This document shows, in pieces, positions 28,261 to 37,032 of a DNA stretch of 49,997 nucleotides (position 1 is the stretch's first letter; every line of letters starts with the position of its first letter). Position numbers and translations under genes: made by a program. The stretch comes from an uncultured Pelagibacteraceae bacterium. GTDB taxonomy: Bacteria; Pseudomonadota; Alphaproteobacteria; Pelagibacterales; AG-422-B15. The notes below the pieces were generated by a model. The model was not told the origin of the DNA and made no database searches. It saw nothing but the letters and a program-made list of their open reading frames with translations. The stretch lies in the NCBI GenBank assembly GCA_902525575.1, contig CABZHU010000006.1, forward strand, positions 1-49,997, read 5' to 3'.

Positions 28261-30507
28261 ATGAAAAAGTATATTTTATTTTCCCTGTTGTGTCTGTTCC
28301 TTAATAATAACTTATATGCGAGTGAGAGTATTATAGATTCCATTACTATTGATGGCACACAAAGAATTGATGAGGAAACAGTGATCTCATATGCGAACAT
28401 ATCAAAAGGAGATATTTACACTGAAGAATTAGGTAACAAAGTCTTAAAAAGTCTCTTTGAAACTAACTTATTTTCAAATATTCAAATCTCTTTTGATGAC
28501 AACAACTTAAATATTAAAATTCAAGAAAATCCAACTATCAATTTAGTTAAATTTTATGGAAATTCAAAATTTAAAGATGAAGATTTGGTAATTGAAATAT
28601 TATTAAAAGAGAGATCAGTCTACTCAAGAAGCAAGGTTAAGAAAGATATTGAAAGAATGCTCTCTTTGTATCAGAGAGCTGGTCGTTTATCTACAGAGAT
28701 CAACCCTAAGCTTGAAATACTTGATAACAATCGTGTGAATTTGACCTATGAAATTACAGAGTCAGATGTAGCGAAAGTCTCAGATATAATTATTATAGGA
28801 AATACTGTTTTTCCAGCAAGTAAGATTAAGTCTATAATGAGGACAAAAGAAAAAACGTTGCTACGTTTTTTGTCTAGTTCGGATAATTATGATCCTGATA
28901 AATTAGAATACGATAAACAACTAATTACAGAGTTTTATAATAATAACGGATACCCTGAGTTCATTTTTACCTCATCTATTGCACAATTAAAGACAAATAC
29001 AAATAATTTTGAAATCATATTAAATATTAATGAGGGTAATAAATTTAATTTTGGTGAGCTTGAGGTAGAAAGTAAACTACAAAAAATGGATCCAGAATTA
29101 GTAAAAGCTATTTTACCAATTAAACAGGGAAATATATTCAATCGTAGCCTTTTAAAAGATAGTATTGAGCAATTAAAAGAGCTTGCACAACTAGAAGGCT
29201 ACTCTTTTATAGAAATTGATACAAATCTAGTAAGTTCAAATGAAGCAAATACAGTAGATATTAAGCTAATTATAAATGAAGGACCTCGAGTTTATGTTAA
29301 CAAAGTGAATATTTCTGGAAATACACGAACTGTTGATAAAGTAATTAGAAGAGAAGTAGCTCTTACAGAAGGTGATCCGTATAACAAATATTCAATTGAC
29401 TACTCAAAAGATTCAATAAGGGCACTTAATTTTTTTAATGATGTTGAAATTAATGAAGTTAGGACTGACTTCATAGATAAAATTAATCTTGAGATTAATG
29501 TTGAAGAAAAAAATACAGGTGAAGCTTCTATTGGCGCAGGATATTCTAGCGCTAGTGCCGCCTCACTAAATTTAGGTTTAAGAGAGAACAATTTTTTGGG
29601 AAAAGGACAGAAAGTAAAATTTGAGACATCTTTTTCAAATACAAGAACTGCTTATGATGTTTCAATAACTGAACCTTATTTTAATAACAAGCCGCTTTCA
29701 TTAACAACAAATATATATAGTAATTTTACTGATCCAACTAATGTTAATTATGAAACTGAAGATCTAGGGTTTGGATTATCATCTTCTTTTCCTTTATCAA
29801 CAGACAGATATTTTGAGATTCGGTATTCTTTGTTTACCTCTAAAATTAAGGCCAATTCAAATGCTACAGCATACGAAAGTGCTTTAGCGGGAACAGATAC
29901 AGTTTCATCTCTTGGCTATACTTTGTCATTTGACAGACGAAATAGCAGATATAAGCCATCAAATGGATTTAATATAAAATTAAGTCAGGATCTAGCGGGC
30001 TTGGGGGGGGATAGTTATTATTATAGAAATAGTTTTGAGTTTAATTATTACAAAAGATTATCAAAAAGATTTATAGGAGCTTACAAATTACAAGCTGGAA
30101 ATATTAATGGATATAATGATAAGTATTCACCATTATCCTCAAACTTTAAACTAGGTGGTAAAAAGCTAAGAGGTTTTAAATCTGGAAAAATAGGACCTAA
30201 ATTTGGAAACTCATATACTGGAGGTCAATATTTTTATTTGACATCTCTTGAAACAAATATTGATTTAAATATTGATTCATTTGATATTACAACTACTGCA
30301 TTTATTGATCTTGGAAGCGTGTGGGGGTTAGAAAATCCAGCATATATATCAATTGATGATCAACATGAGGTTAGATCATCTATTGGAGTTAATTTAAATT
30401 GGGATTCAGCAATCGGACCTATTAATATAATTTATGCAAATATATTAAAAAGCAACAACAACGACACTACTGATAATGTTTATTTTGATATAGGTTATAA
30501 TTTTTAA
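28261..30507 (+). CDS. bamA: Outer membrane protein assembly factor BamA
   Basis: BamA inserts beta-barrel proteins into the outer membrane. A signal peptide (residues 1 to about 20, ending near YASES) is followed by about five POTRA repeats to about residue 410 and a C-terminal 16-strand barrel. The barrel contains the conserved lid-loop motif KLRGFKSGKIGPKF and ends in a phenylalanine. The length of 748 residues is normal. A G8 tract at 30003-30010 encodes part of GLGGD, in frame. There is no rseP between dxr and bamA, where it usually lies. Confidence 0.97.
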   Translation: MKKYILFSLLCLFLNNNLYASESIIDSITIDGTQRIDEETVISYANISKGDIYTEELGNKVLKSLFETNLFSNIQISFDDNNLNIKIQENPTINLVKFYGNSKFKDEDLVIEILLKERSVYSRSKVKKDIERMLSLYQRAGRLSTEINPKLEILDNNRVNLTYEITESDVAKVSDIIIIGNTVFPASKIKSIMRTKEKTLLRFLSSSDNYDPDKLEYDKQLITEFYNNNGYPEFIFTSSIAQLKTNTNNFEIILNINEGNKFNFGELEVESKLQKMDPELVKAILPIKQGNIFNRSLLKDSIEQLKELAQLEGYSFIEIDTNLVSSNEANTVDIKLIINEGPRVYVNKVNISGNTRTVDKVIRREVALTEGDPYNKYSIDYSKDSIRALNFFNDVEINEVRTDFIDKINLEINVEEKNTGEASIGAGYSSASAASLNLGLRENNFLGKGQKVKFETSFSNTRTAYDVSITEPYFNNKPLSLTTNIYSNFTDPTNVNYETEDLGFGLSSSFPLSTDRYFEIRYSLFTSKIKANSNATAYESALAGTDTVSSLGYTLSFDRRNSRYKPSNGFNIKLSQDLAGLGGDSYYYRNSFEFNYYKRLSKRFIGAYKLQAGNINGYNDKYSPLSSNFKLGGKKLRGFKSGKIGPKFGNSYTGGQYFYLTSLETNIDLNIDSFDITTTAFIDLGSVWGLENPAYISIDDQHEVRSSIGVNLNWDSAIGPINIIYANILKSNNNDTTDNVYFDIGYNF

Positions 30508-30524
30508 TATAAAAAGGAAAAATA

Positions 30525-31061
30525 ATGATAAAAAAACTTTTAATTTTAATTATATCTATTTTTATTATTCCATCTTTTGTGATGGCTGACTATCCAAATA
30601 CCTCCATTGGGGTCATTGATCTTAATAAAATATTATCTGATGCTGATGCAGCGATAACTGCGGCAGAGGAAATTGAAGAGATAGCAATCGAAATTGAAAA
30701 TGAAATTAAATTAAGTGATGAAGAAATGATAAAAGAGCAGAACCTGCTTATTGAATCTCAATCAATCATGGCGCCTGAAGCCTTTGAATCTAGAAGAAAT
30801 GAATATGAGATTAAAGCTCAGAAATATAATAACGAACGGCAACTTAAACTTATGAAGATTGATGAGCTTATTGCTGTATCAAGAAATGATATTTTAAATG
30901 CTATAAAACCAATATTAGAGGAAATATCCAACGAAAAAGGTATAACGATTATTTTAGAAAAAACTTCAATTATGCTCAATGCTGAAAAGATGGATATTAC
31001 GAATGAAGTTTTAAAAAAATTAAACAGATCATTGCCAAATATAAAAGTATCCAGAGACTAA
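30525..31061 (+). CDS. skp: OmpH/Skp family periplasmic chaperone
   Basis: The 178-residue protein has a signal peptide (residues 1-21, ending VMADYPN) and then a conserved start of the mature chain (IGVIDLNKILSDADAA). A long charged helical region follows (about residues 45-110), the tentacle-like coiled coil of Skp. It is expected to bind unfolded outer-membrane proteins in the periplasm and hand them to BamA, whose gene lies immediately upstream. An AAGGA Shine-Dalgarno is present 5-6 bases before the ATG. Confidence 0.9.
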   Translation: MIKKLLILIISIFIIPSFVMADYPNTSIGVIDLNKILSDADAAITAAEEIEEIAIEIENEIKLSDEEMIKEQNLLIESQSIMAPEAFESRRNEYEIKAQKYNNERQLKLMKIDELIAVSRNDILNAIKPILEEISNEKGITIILEKTSIMLNAEKMDITNEVLKKLNRSLPNIKVSRD

Positions 31062-31067
31062 AATTAG

Positions 31068-32045
31068 ATGAAATCCAGTTTTTTTAAAAACTTAGGACCA
31101 ATTAGTTTTACTACAATAATGGAACAAATTGAATGTACGCCCATCAATATTGATCAAGAAACTTCCTTTAATAACTTTACTAGTATTAAAAATTTAACTG
31201 AGAATGGGTTATCATTTTTAACTGATACTGGATTTTCTAGAGAAGATATAAAAAGTGATGGTGTAATTGTATGTAGTCAATCGATGTATGGCAAATTTAA
31301 GAATTCCAACCCTCTTATTGTAGTTAAAGATGTAAATACAGCTGTAGCAAAACTATCAAATATTTTTTACCGATCTCTTACATATGACGAAATAAAAATT
31401 CTTGATGAGCCTAAAATTGGCAGTAATTGCAATATTTCAAATTCTGCAATCATTGAAAATGGCTCAATAATTGGAAAAAATGTTTATATAAATGCTGGTT
31501 GCTATGTAGGACACAATTGCATTATTGGAGACAACACTTTTATAGATTGTAATACTGTGATTACTAATTCTGTAATTGCAGAAAATGTACATGTTGGTAG
31601 AAATTCATCTTTAGGGCAACAAGGATTTGGATTTGCTATTAATAAAAATAATAATATTAAAATTTTTCATAGTGGTAGAGTATTGCTTCAAGATGGTGTT
31701 AGCTTAGGATCAAATTGCACTATTGATAGAGGTAGTTTTGGGGATACGGTCATTGGTCAAAATACTTACTTTGATAATCTGTGTCATGTTGCTCACAATG
31801 TAGTTGTAGGTAATAATTGCATATTTGCAGCGATGACTGGTATCGCCGGAAGTACTAATATTGGCAATAATGTAATGTCTGGAGGCCAAGTAGGTATAGC
31901 AGGACATTTAAATATAGGAAATAATGTTCAAATTGCCGCTCAAAGTGGTGTACTCAAAGATATAGATGATGATAGTTCTGTTATGGGTCATCCAGCAATA
32001 GATAAAATGCAATACATAAGAAAATATAAAAAAAATTATGCCTAA
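31068..32045 (+). CDS. lpxD: UDP-3-O-acylglucosamine N-acyltransferase
   Basis: LpxD adds the second acyl chain to the lipid A precursor. An N-terminal uridine-binding domain (residues about 1-100) is followed by left-handed beta-helix hexapeptide repeats such as IGKNVYINAGCYVGHNCIIG. The active-site region is DNLCHVAHNVVVGNNC, with the catalytic histidine in HVAHN. At 325 residues it is slightly shorter than many homologues. It overlaps fabZ by 8 bases. Confidence 0.96.
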   Translation: MKSSFFKNLGPISFTTIMEQIECTPINIDQETSFNNFTSIKNLTENGLSFLTDTGFSREDIKSDGVIVCSQSMYGKFKNSNPLIVVKDVNTAVAKLSNIFYRSLTYDEIKILDEPKIGSNCNISNSAIIENGSIIGKNVYINAGCYVGHNCIIGDNTFIDCNTVITNSVIAENVHVGRNSSLGQQGFGFAINKNNNIKIFHSGRVLLQDGVSLGSNCTIDRGSFGDTVIGQNTYFDNLCHVAHNVVVGNNCIFAAMTGIAGSTNIGNNVMSGGQVGIAGHLNIGNNVQIAAQSGVLKDIDDDSSVMGHPAIDKMQYIRKYKKNYA

Positions 32046-32502
32046 TATTAAAATTAATTTTAACGAAATTAGAGAATTAATCCCACATCGTGAACCATTT
32101 CTTTTTCTTGATGAGTTAGTCGATATAATTAAATTGAAGAAAGCTACTGGTATAAAAACCTTTTCAAAAGATGAATATTTCTTTAAAGGTCATTTCCCTG
32201 GGCAACCTGTAGTACCAGGAGTTATATTAGTTGAAATGATGGCACAAACAGCTGCTGCACTAATCGCCTATAGCATCAGAGAAGAAACTTTTGATAAAAT
32301 TGTTTACTTAATGAATATTGAAAACACTAAGTTTAGAAAACCTGTATTCCCTGATACAAAAATATTTACTGATGTAAATGCTTTGCGTTCAAAAGGAAGA
32401 GTTTGGAGATTTGAAGGAAAATCATATGACATCATTAACAATGCTATATGTCAAGCAACATGGAGTGCTATGATAATGGATAGGGATGTGGAAAATGAAT
32501 AA
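32038..32502 (+). CDS. fabZ: 3-hydroxyacyl-[acyl-carrier-protein] dehydratase
   Basis: FabZ dehydrates 3-hydroxyacyl-ACP in fatty acid elongation and shares its substrate with LpxA and LpxD, next to which it is encoded. The hot-dog fold motifs are LIPHREPFLFLDELVDI and GHFPGQPVVPGVILVEMMAQ, with catalytic His52 and Glu66. Its 154 residues are typical. The end overlaps lpxA. Confidence 0.97.
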   Translation: MPNIKINFNEIRELIPHREPFLFLDELVDIIKLKKATGIKTFSKDEYFFKGHFPGQPVVPGVILVEMMAQTAAALIAYSIREETFDKIVYLMNIENTKFRKPVFPDTKIFTDVNALRSKGRVWRFEGKSYDIINNAICQATWSAMIMDRDVENE

Positions 32503-33274
32503 AATTCATAACACGGCAATAATTGGAAAAAATGCAATAGTCGGATCTAATGTAAAAATTGGCCCTTATTGTGTTGTTGAAGATGGAGTCAAAATTGGTA
32601 ATGATAACACTCTTTATTCGAGTGTATATATGTCTGGAGAAACAGACATAGGGACGGGAAACATATTTTTTCCTTTTTGCTCAATTGGATCAAAGCCCCA
32701 GGATTTAAAATACCAGGGTGAAAAGAGCAAGCTTATCATTGGAAATAAAAACATATTTAGAGAGCATTCTACTGCTAACCCAGGTACATCATGTGATAAT
32801 ATGGTTACAGTTATTGGAAATTCATCATTATTCATGATAGGCACACATATAGCTCATGATTGTATCATTGGAGATAATGTAATCATGGCCAATCAAGCGA
32901 CACTAGGTGGACATGTTCACGTAGATAATTTTGCAGTATTGGGCGGTCTATCAGCAGTCCATCAATTTTGTAGAATAGGTAAATTAGCGATGATTGGAGG
33001 TCTATCTGCTGTGGAAAATGATGTAATTCCATTTGGTTTAGCTCTAGGAAACAGAGCTAAAATAACAGGTGTAAATATAGTTGGTCTTAAAAGAGCAAAT
33101 TATAATAAAAGTATCATCAGAGAATACTCAAACATTATAGATAAATTATTTACCGGTGGAACAGTTTCATCTGAAAAAGAGAAGATAAAAACTAGCAATA
33201 ATGATTTAATAAAAGAACTTTTAATATTTTTAGACAAAGATTCTTCCAGAGGCCTTTGTAAATATGACAAATAA
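32495..33274 (+). CDS. lpxA: UDP-N-acetylglucosamine acyltransferase
   Basis: LpxA catalyses the first step of lipid A synthesis. Hexapeptide repeats run from the start (IHNTAIIGKNAIVGSNVKIG) to about residue 185, with the catalytic histidine in GTHIAHDCIIGDNVIMANQA. A helical C-terminal domain follows. I chose ATG 32495 because AGGG at 32482-32485 is well spaced before it and MNKIH matches the family; ATG 32486 is only one base from that site. It overlaps fabZ by 8 bases and lpxI by 11. Confidence 0.96.
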   Translation: MNKIHNTAIIGKNAIVGSNVKIGPYCVVEDGVKIGNDNTLYSSVYMSGETDIGTGNIFFPFCSIGSKPQDLKYQGEKSKLIIGNKNIFREHSTANPGTSCDNMVTVIGNSSLFMIGTHIAHDCIIGDNVIMANQATLGGHVHVDNFAVLGGLSAVHQFCRIGKLAMIGGLSAVENDVIPFGLALGNRAKITGVNIVGLKRANYNKSIIREYSNIIDKLFTGGTVSSEKEKIKTSNNDLIKELLIFLDKDSSRGLCKYDK

Positions 33275-34085
33275 AGCCTCAATTTGCATAATTGGCGGGT
33301 ATGATAAATTATCGAAATATCTTTTTAAAGTACTTAAAAATAAATATAAGAATACTATCTTTATAAATCTCTTGAGCGCAACTTATCATGATAAAAACTT
33401 ATATAATTATAATATTTTTGAATTAAAAAAAATATTAGACCTTCTTAAGTCAAAAAAAGTTGAAGATATTATTTTTTTAGGAAAAATAGTAAGGCCGGAT
33501 TTGTCTAAATTTAAAAACGATGGAATTATTGAAAAGTATATTCCAAACCTTATTGAGGTTTATAAAAAAGGTGATGGCGCTGTTTTAGACGCAGTTGTAG
33601 ATATATTCAAAGATCATAATTTTAATGCTGTATCTCCATTTAAATATTGTGATGATTTATGTTTAAGTAAGTCTGATGTATTAAAAGTATTCAAACAGGA
33701 AGATTTTATAGACATAAATAAATCAAGCAACCTACTTGATGCTTTATCAGAATTTGACAATGCACAAAGTGTTGTGTGTGCAGAAGGTTACATAATTGCA
33801 ATCGAAGCAGTAGAAGGAACAGATGCATTATTGAAGAGAGCCAGACAATTAAGAGAGGATTTAAACCAATTAAAAACTAAATCAGGGTTTCTTGTAAAAA
33901 AAATAAAAAAAAACCAAAGCAGATTTATTGATCTACCAGTGGTTGGGCCAAAAACTATAAATCTAATAAAAAAAGCAAACCTCAAGGGCCTTGCTATAGA
34001 TGTTAAAAATACACTGATTTATAAAAAAGAAGATCTTCTTAAATTAGCTAAAGAATATGGTCTGAAGATTTACGACATAAATTAG
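33264..34085 (+). CDS. lpxI: UDP-2,3-diacylglucosamine pyrophosphatase LpxI
   Basis: LpxI cleaves UDP-2,3-diacylglucosamine to lipid X in alphaproteobacteria, replacing LpxH. The protein has the two-domain layout of the LpxI (DUF1009) family. Supporting motifs are KVEDIIFLGKIVRPDL, GDGAVLDAVVDIF, VEGTDALLKRARQL and DLPVVGPKTINLIKKANLKG. It ends the lpx run; the expected downstream lpxB is absent, and the convergent gltA stop lies only 4 bases away. Confidence 0.92.
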   Translation: MTNKASICIIGGYDKLSKYLFKVLKNKYKNTIFINLLSATYHDKNLYNYNIFELKKILDLLKSKKVEDIIFLGKIVRPDLSKFKNDGIIEKYIPNLIEVYKKGDGAVLDAVVDIFKDHNFNAVSPFKYCDDLCLSKSDVLKVFKQEDFIDINKSSNLLDALSEFDNAQSVVCAEGYIIAIEAVEGTDALLKRARQLREDLNQLKTKSGFLVKKIKKNQSRFIDLPVVGPKTINLIKKANLKGLAIDVKNTLIYKKEDLLKLAKEYGLKIYDIN

Positions 34086-34089
34086 TTAC

Positions 34090-35415
34090 TTAACGTGTAT
34101 TTTTATTTGATCTGCCAGTTCCATATTTGGTAATACCCTTTCCTGTATACAATTGTCTTGGTCTTCCAATTTTTTGGATTGGATCTTCAATCATTTCTGT
34201 CCATTGCGCAGTCCATCCAGCTGTTCTCGCTATTGCAAATATGACAGTAAACATTTCTGGAGGAAATCCTATTGCTCTCAGAATTATTCCAGAATAAAAA
34301 TCTACGTTTGGGTAAAGTCTTTTTTCTCTAAAATATTTGTCATTTAGTGCAATTTTTTCTAGATCCATAGCAAGTTTAAGTATTGGGTCATTCTTAACTC
34401 CCACATGCTTTAGAACCTTTTGACATATACTTTTAAGTATTCTTGCTCTCGGATCATAATTTTTATAAACTCGGTGACCGAATCCCATTAATTTAAAAGG
34501 ATCTTTTTTATTTTTAGCTTTCGCAATATATTTTTTAATATTTGTTGATGATCCAATTTCTTCAAGCATTTCTAATGCTGCTTGATTAGCGCCTCCATGA
34601 GCTGGCCCCCATAACGAAGAAACTCCTGCTGCTATACAAGCGAATGGGTTCGCCCCAGATGAACCCGCAAGTCTTACAGTTGATGTAGAAGCATTTTGCT
34701 CATGATCAGCATGAAGAATTAGAATTGTATCCATTGCTTTTGCAAGAACGGGTGAAACTTTGTAGTTTTCTGCAGTATTACTAAAGCACATGTATAGAAA
34801 ATTTTCTGAAAAAGACAGATTATTTCTTGGGGAAACAAAGGCTTGGCCCAAGGAGTATTTATAAGCCATCGCACCAATTGTAGCTGATTTTGCAATAATT
34901 CTTCTTGTCGCTTCCTGTCTCTGATGTGAGTCATTAATATTTAACGTATCTTGATAAAAGGAGGATAAAGCGCCCATAACTCCAACCATCATTGCCATAG
35001 GATGAGCATCTCTTCTAAATCCTTGAAAAAAATTTATGATCTGCTCATGAAGCAAAGTGTGTCTTGTGATAAGTCTTTTGTATTTAGCTAGCTGGTCTTT
35101 ATTTGGGAGGTCTCCATAGATAAGCAAGTTGACAACTTCAATGAAATCACTTTTTCTTGCTAATTCTTCAATGTCATATCCCCTATACCTTAGAATACCC
35201 TTATCTCCGTCAATGAAAGTGATCTTTGACTCACATGAGGCAGTAGATGTAAATCCTGGGTCATACGTAAATATGTTTGCTTCAGCGTATAATTTAGAAA
35301 TATCTATAACAGCTTCGCCTTCGGTAGAATTGTATATTGGAAATTCGTAAGTTTTTTTGTTGATTATTAATTTAGCTTTACTACTACTTTTTTTATTTAA
35401 TTTCTTCTTAACCAT
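34090..35415 (-). CDS. gltA: Citrate synthase
   Basis: GltA condenses acetyl-CoA with oxaloacetate at the start of the TCA cycle. The catalytic residues of the hexameric type II enzyme are visible as H273 in [14 protein letters not shown]314 in [14 protein letters not shown] and D372 in NVDFYSG. A lysine-rich N-terminus (about 20 residues) precedes the core. At 441 residues the length is normal. It is the last gene of the minus-strand block and follows lexA by 50 bases. Confidence 0.98.
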   Translation of the reverse strand: MVKKKLNKKSSSKAKLIINKKTYEFPIYNSTEGEAVIDISKLYAEANIFTYDPGFTSTASCESKITFIDGDKGILRYRGYDIEELARKSDFIEVVNLLIYGDLPNKDQLAKYKRLITRHTLLHEQIINFFQGFRRDAHPMAMMVGVMGALSSFYQDTLNINDSHQRQEATRRIIAKSATIGAMAYKYSLGQAFVSPRNNLSFSENFLYMCFSNTAENYKVSPVLAKAMDTILILHADHEQNASTSTVRLAGSSGANPFACIAAGVSSLWGPAHGGANQAALEMLEEIGSSTNIKKYIAKAKNKKDPFKLMGFGHRVYKNYDPRARILKSICQKVLKHVGVKNDPILKLAMDLEKIALNDKYFREKRLYPNVDFYSGIILRAIGFPPEMFTVIFAIARTAGWTAQWTEMIEDPIQKIGRPRQLYTGKGITKYGTGRSNKNTR

Positions 35416-35416
35416 T

Positions 35417-35435
35417 TACATTGTTATAGATAAAC
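35417..35435 (-). promoter_or_regulatory. Candidate -10 element in front of gltA
   Basis: On the minus strand the sequence reads GTTTATCTATAAC, then 7 bases, then the ATG of gltA. TATAAC is a good -10 match and sits so close to the ATG that a transcript would be leaderless or nearly so. No Shine-Dalgarno is visible. There is no strong -35. This is a guess from position and composition in an AT-rich spacer. Confidence 0.3.
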
Positions 35436-35465
35436 TATTTCCAGAATAAAAAAAGTTAAAAAAAA

Positions 35466-36143
35466 TTAATATTTTCTTAACAGACCTATAAGCTTTCCCT
35501 GAATTTTAACTCTATGCGCAGATAGAATTCTTGTTTCATAAATAGGGTTAGCACTTTCTAGTGCTATGCTTTGACCTTTTTTTCTTATTCTTTTTAATGT
35601 TGCCTCAGAGTCATCAATTAGAGCAACTGCAATATCACCATTTTCAACAAGATTAGTTTTCTTAATTAATACGGTATCCCCATCATAAATACCTTCATTA
35701 ATCATAGACTCACCTTCTACTGTTAAAGCGTAACTTTCTCCGATAGGCATCATCTCTTTTGGAACATCTACTGATGTATCGTTGTGCTGAATAGCTTCAA
35801 TTGGGGTACCTGCTGCGATTTTTCCGAGTAATGGAAGGGTGCTTAATTTGCTGTTTTCATCTTTATTACTTCCTGAAAAATCCCCCACAATAATATTTTT
35901 ATTAATTTTATCAGATACTTTTAGAGTAGATATCGCATCCTTAATAACTTCCAACGCCCTAGCTTTGTGAGCTAGTCTTCTTACAAATCCTCTTTCTTCT
36001 AAGGCTATTACAAGTCTATGAATGCCTGATTTAGATTTAAGATTAAGTGCGGCTTTCATTTCTTCATAAGATGGCGTCACACCATTTTTTATCTGATAGT
36101 TCTGAATGTACTCTAATAATTCTTTTTGTTTTTTTGTTAACAT
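35466..36143 (-). CDS. lexA: SOS response repressor LexA
   Basis: LexA represses DNA-damage genes and is inactivated by RecA-stimulated self-cleavage. The N-terminal winged helix shows LTKKQKELLEYIQNYQIKNG and KSKSGIHRLVIALEERGFV. The cleavage site is A111-G112 in KIAAGTP, the catalytic serine is S146 in VEGESM, and the lysine is K184 in EATLKRI. The 225-residue length is usual in alphaproteobacteria. An SOS box sits 20 bases upstream of its ATG, showing autoregulation. trpC lies directly upstream and gltA downstream. Confidence 0.97.
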   Translation of the reverse strand: MLTKKQKELLEYIQNYQIKNGVTPSYEEMKAALNLKSKSGIHRLVIALEERGFVRRLAHKARALEVIKDAISTLKVSDKINKNIIVGDFSGSNKDENSKLSTLPLLGKIAAGTPIEAIQHNDTSVDVPKEMMPIGESYALTVEGESMINEGIYDGDTVLIKKTNLVENGDIAVALIDDSEATLKRIRKKGQSIALESANPIYETRILSAHRVKIQGKLIGLLRKY

Positions 36144-36162
36144 GATTCGATCCTATACTCAT

Positions 36163-36177
36163 GTTCTACCAATGTTC
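36163..36177 (-). promoter_or_regulatory. SOS box (LexA operator) of lexA
   Basis: The plus strand reads GTTC-TACCAAT-GTTC, an exact GTTC-N7-GTTC direct repeat, the established LexA operator of alphaproteobacteria. It lies 20 bases upstream of the lexA start codon and just downstream of a possible -10 (GATAAT on the minus strand at 36180-36185). Binding there would block lexA transcription, as expected for autoregulation. Confidence 0.88.
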
Positions 36178-36179
36178 TC

Positions 36180-36206
36180 ATTATCTTTCAATTAAATAAT
36201 ATTCAA
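36180..36206 (-). promoter_or_regulatory. Candidate promoter of lexA
   Basis: On the minus strand TTGAAT (36201-36206) and GATAAT (36180-36185) are separated by 15 bases, slightly short of the ideal 17. The SOS box begins 2 bases after the -10 match. The position relative to the operator is the main support; in AT-rich sequence such hexamers also arise by chance. Confidence 0.35.
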
Positions 36207-36240
36207 TATAATCAATAGTTTAATTAGCATAGTTTAACTA

Positions 36241-37032
36241 TCAATTTAGAATATTTGCAATATCAGAGGATAATTGTTCTGATTTCATTAGGTATTCGCC
36301 TATGAGAAAATTATTAATACCAGTTAAAGAAATAATTTTACTCACATCACTATGACTATGAAAACCGCTTTCTGAGATAAAAATTTTATTTAAATCAGCA
36401 ATATAACTACTGAGCTGAATTGTAGTTTCTATTCTAGTTTCAAAATTATTTAAGTTTCTATTATTTATGCCAATTAATTCTGATTGCATATTTATTGCTC
36501 TTTCAAGCTCCTCCTTATTATGAATTTCAATTATAACATCTAGACCTATATTCTGAGCAATTGCTTCAAGTTTATCTGCTTTTTTTTGATCTAGCATGGC
36601 TAAAATTATTAAAATGCAGTTTGCTCCCATTAACTTACTTTCATAAATTTGATATTCATCAACTATGAAATCTTTCCTTAAAATTGGTAAAGTGGATATT
36701 TTTCTTATTTCAACAAGATCTTCAATTCCTCCTTTGAAATATTTTTTATCAGTCAATATTGATAAACAGGAAACACCGCATTCTTCATATATTTTTGCAA
36801 TGTTAGATAAGTTTATTTCTTCATTTACAAAATTTCCTAAAGAAGGGCTTGCGCGTTTTAATTCACCTATTATTGATGTTCTAGACATCTCATCTTTTAA
36901 TTTTTTAGAAAAACTGAAATTATTTGATGGTATATTCTTTATATTATTTATGATATCGCTTTGAGTATGTAACTTTTTTTGCTTATTAACAAAGTCAATT
37001 TTATATTCATATATTTCCCTTAAAATTGACAT
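36241..37032 (-). CDS. trpC: Indole-3-glycerol phosphate synthase
   Basis: TrpC closes the indole ring in tryptophan synthesis. The TIM-barrel signatures are IIGELKRASPSLG near residue 54, LPILRKDFIVDEYQIYESK, LIGINNRNLNNFET and FISESGFHSHSDV. At 263 residues it is a stand-alone enzyme not fused to TrpF. The start overlaps the trpD stop by one base. The downstream neighbour is lexA; moaC and moeA, which often sit between them in alphaproteobacteria, are absent. Confidence 0.97.
   Translation of the reverse strand: MSILREIYEYKIDFVNKQKKLHTQSDIINNIKNIPSNNFSFSKKLKDEMSRTSIIGELKRASPSLGNFVNEEINLSNIAKIYEECGVSCLSILTDKKYFKGGIEDLVEIRKISTLPILRKDFIVDEYQIYESKLMGANCILIILAMLDQKKADKLEAIAQNIGLDVIIEIHNKEELERAINMQSELIGINNRNLNNFETRIETTIQLSSYIADLNKIFISESGFHSHSDVSKIISLTGINNFLIGEYLMKSEQLSSDIANILN

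Noticed and set aside
34083-34092. Intrinsic terminator between lpxI and gltA
   Set aside because: Only four bases lie between the stops and I see no GC-rich stem followed by a T-run in the flanking sequence.
34153-34347. Plus-strand open frame opposite gltA
   Set aside because: It is the antisense of conserved citrate synthase sequence with no recognisable product.
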